64,000 bases of DNA from contig NZ_LQBK01000004.1 in the NCBI RefSeq assembly GCF_001483755.1, positions 475,889 through 539,888 of the forward strand, written 5' to 3'. Positions 63,239 through 64,000 of this stretch are shown piece after piece. Each line of letters opens with the position of its first letter. The stretch's first letter is position 1. The DNA is from Kocuria rosea subsp. polaris (GTDB lineage Bacteria; Actinomycetota; Actinomycetes; Actinomycetales; Micrococcaceae). The notes under the pieces were generated by a model. It searched no databases. It saw only the letters and a list, made by a program, of their open reading frames with translations, and had not been told where the DNA came from. The position numbers were made by a program, and so were the translations under genes.

Positions 63239-64000
63239 ATGTCCATCCCCGTGACCGACCACGACCTCGCGACCCGGCAGATCCACGCGGGCACCCACGG
63301 CGAGGTCGCCCAGCGCACCCTGACGGTGCCGATCTACCAGACCGCGGCGTTCGAGTTCCCCGACTACGAGGCGGCCCGGCAGATGTTCGCCCAGACCCGG
63401 CCGGGCTTCACCTACACGCGCACCGGCAATCCCACGGTGGCGGTGCTCGAGCAGCGGATCAGCGACCTCGAGGGCGGCGCGGGCGCGGTGGCCACCGGCT
63501 CCGGGCAGTCCGCGGTGGCCGTCGCGCTGCTCGCGCTGCTCGGGCAGGGCGCCGGCAAGCACCTCGTGGCCTCGGAGAAGCTCTACGGCGGCACCGTGGA
63601 CCTGCTCACCGACACCTTCGCGGACTGCGGGATCGAGGTCTCCTTCGTGGACCCCACCGCCCCGGGGGCGTGGGCCGCGGCCGTGCGCCCCGACACCCGG
63701 GCGTTCCTGCTGGAGTCCATCGGCAACCCGCTGGCCACCCTCCCGGACCTGCCCGGCATCGCCGACGTCGCCCGGGCGGCCGGGGTGCCCGTCGTCGTCG
63801 ACAACACCCTCGCGTCCCCGGCCCTGTACCGGCCGCTCGAGAAGGGCGCCGACATCGTGGTGCACTCGGCCACCAAGTTCCTGGGCGGGCACGGCAACGC
63901 GCTGGCCGGGGCGGTCGTGGACGGCGGGACCTTCGACTGGTCCGCGCGGCCGGAGAAGTGGCCGCAGTTCACGCAGGCCCGCGCCCGCTGGGGCGGGCTG
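63239..64000 (+). CDS. metY: O-acetylhomoserine aminocarboxypropyltransferase (partial)
   Basis: 254 residues, cut by the window end. A Cys/Met metabolism PLP enzyme: TRQIHAGTHGEVAQRTLTVP at the N-terminus, TYTRTGNPTVAVLEQRI, ATGSGQSAVAVALLALLG, VDNTLASPALYRPLEKGADI and the PLP Lys in VHSATKFLGGHGNALAG. The N-terminal block and length fit MetY, which makes homocysteine from O-acetylhomoserine and sulfide, better than cystathionine enzymes. AGGAGC precedes the ATG. It has a long structured leader. Confidence 0.9.
   Translation, partial: MSIPVTDHDLATRQIHAGTHGEVAQRTLTVPIYQTAAFEFPDYEAARQMFAQTRPGFTYTRTGNPTVAVLEQRISDLEGGAGAVATGSGQSAVAVALLALLGQGAGKHLVASEKLYGGTVDLLTDTFADCGIEVSFVDPTAPGAWAAAVRPDTRAFLLESIGNPLATLPDLPGIADVARAAGVPVVVDNTLASPALYRPLEKGADIVVHSATKFLGGHGNALAGAVVDGGTFDWSARPEKWPQFTQARARWGGL

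Overview
The window is a very GC-rich actinobacterial chromosome segment with tightly packed genes, many GTG starts and many 4-bp stop/start overlaps. A C50-carotenoid cluster, an aceE-type pyruvate dehydrogenase, urate catabolism genes and LGFP-repeat proteases suggest a Micrococcaceae member. Kocuria or a close relative is my best guess, inferred from gene content only. I saw no rRNA, tRNA, CRISPR, IS element or phage gene. Both ends cut a gene.

Layout. 1-15.5 kb: a urate-to-glyoxylate-to-central-carbon block. On the minus strand are malic enzyme, malate synthase and an aldolase-like protein. A divergent IclR-family regulator follows, then aceE, then the urate operon (OHCU decarboxylase, HIU hydrolase, uricase, NCS2 permease). 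After these come an SDR, two paralogous ~60-aa membrane proteins, pyruvate kinase and a Bcp peroxiredoxin. Four promoters here carry the same two-box operator in the same position relative to the -10 element. 15.6-24 kb: a RibD-like reductase, small hypotheticals, an epimerase, an MFS exporter, a NarL-type two-component system with a DUF4097-like membrane protein, and a lipoprotein. 24-34 kb: a likely arginine/guanidino-compound transaminase-pathway cluster (aminotransferase, TPP decarboxylase, aldehyde dehydrogenase, guanidinobutyrase, two permeases, an XRE-cupin regulator). 34-45 kb: mixed genes, including a type III polyketide synthase paired with a flavoprotein and two tandem secreted subtilases.

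45-57 kb: a carotenoid island. It holds TspO, a GT2 transferase, a CrtR-like MarR regulator, crtE, a fused crtB-crtI, crtYe and a fused crtYf-crtEb. Facing them are a CrtD-like desaturase and a second lycopene-elongase-type UbiA enzyme, followed by a carotenoid-type glucosyltransferase. This suggests both cyclic and acyclic (bacterioruberin-like) C50 pigments. 57-64 kb: a small CPYC protein ahead of a lactate-dehydrogenase-type flavoenzyme, a branched-chain 2-oxoacid dehydrogenase operon with a divergent Lrp regulator, and metY behind a leader that can form an H-type pseudoknot.

The strongest new signal is the four-promoter IclR-type regulon at 4.0, 11.5, 12.6 and 15.5 kb. It links urate and glyoxylate enzymes to two undescribed small membrane proteins and a peroxiredoxin.
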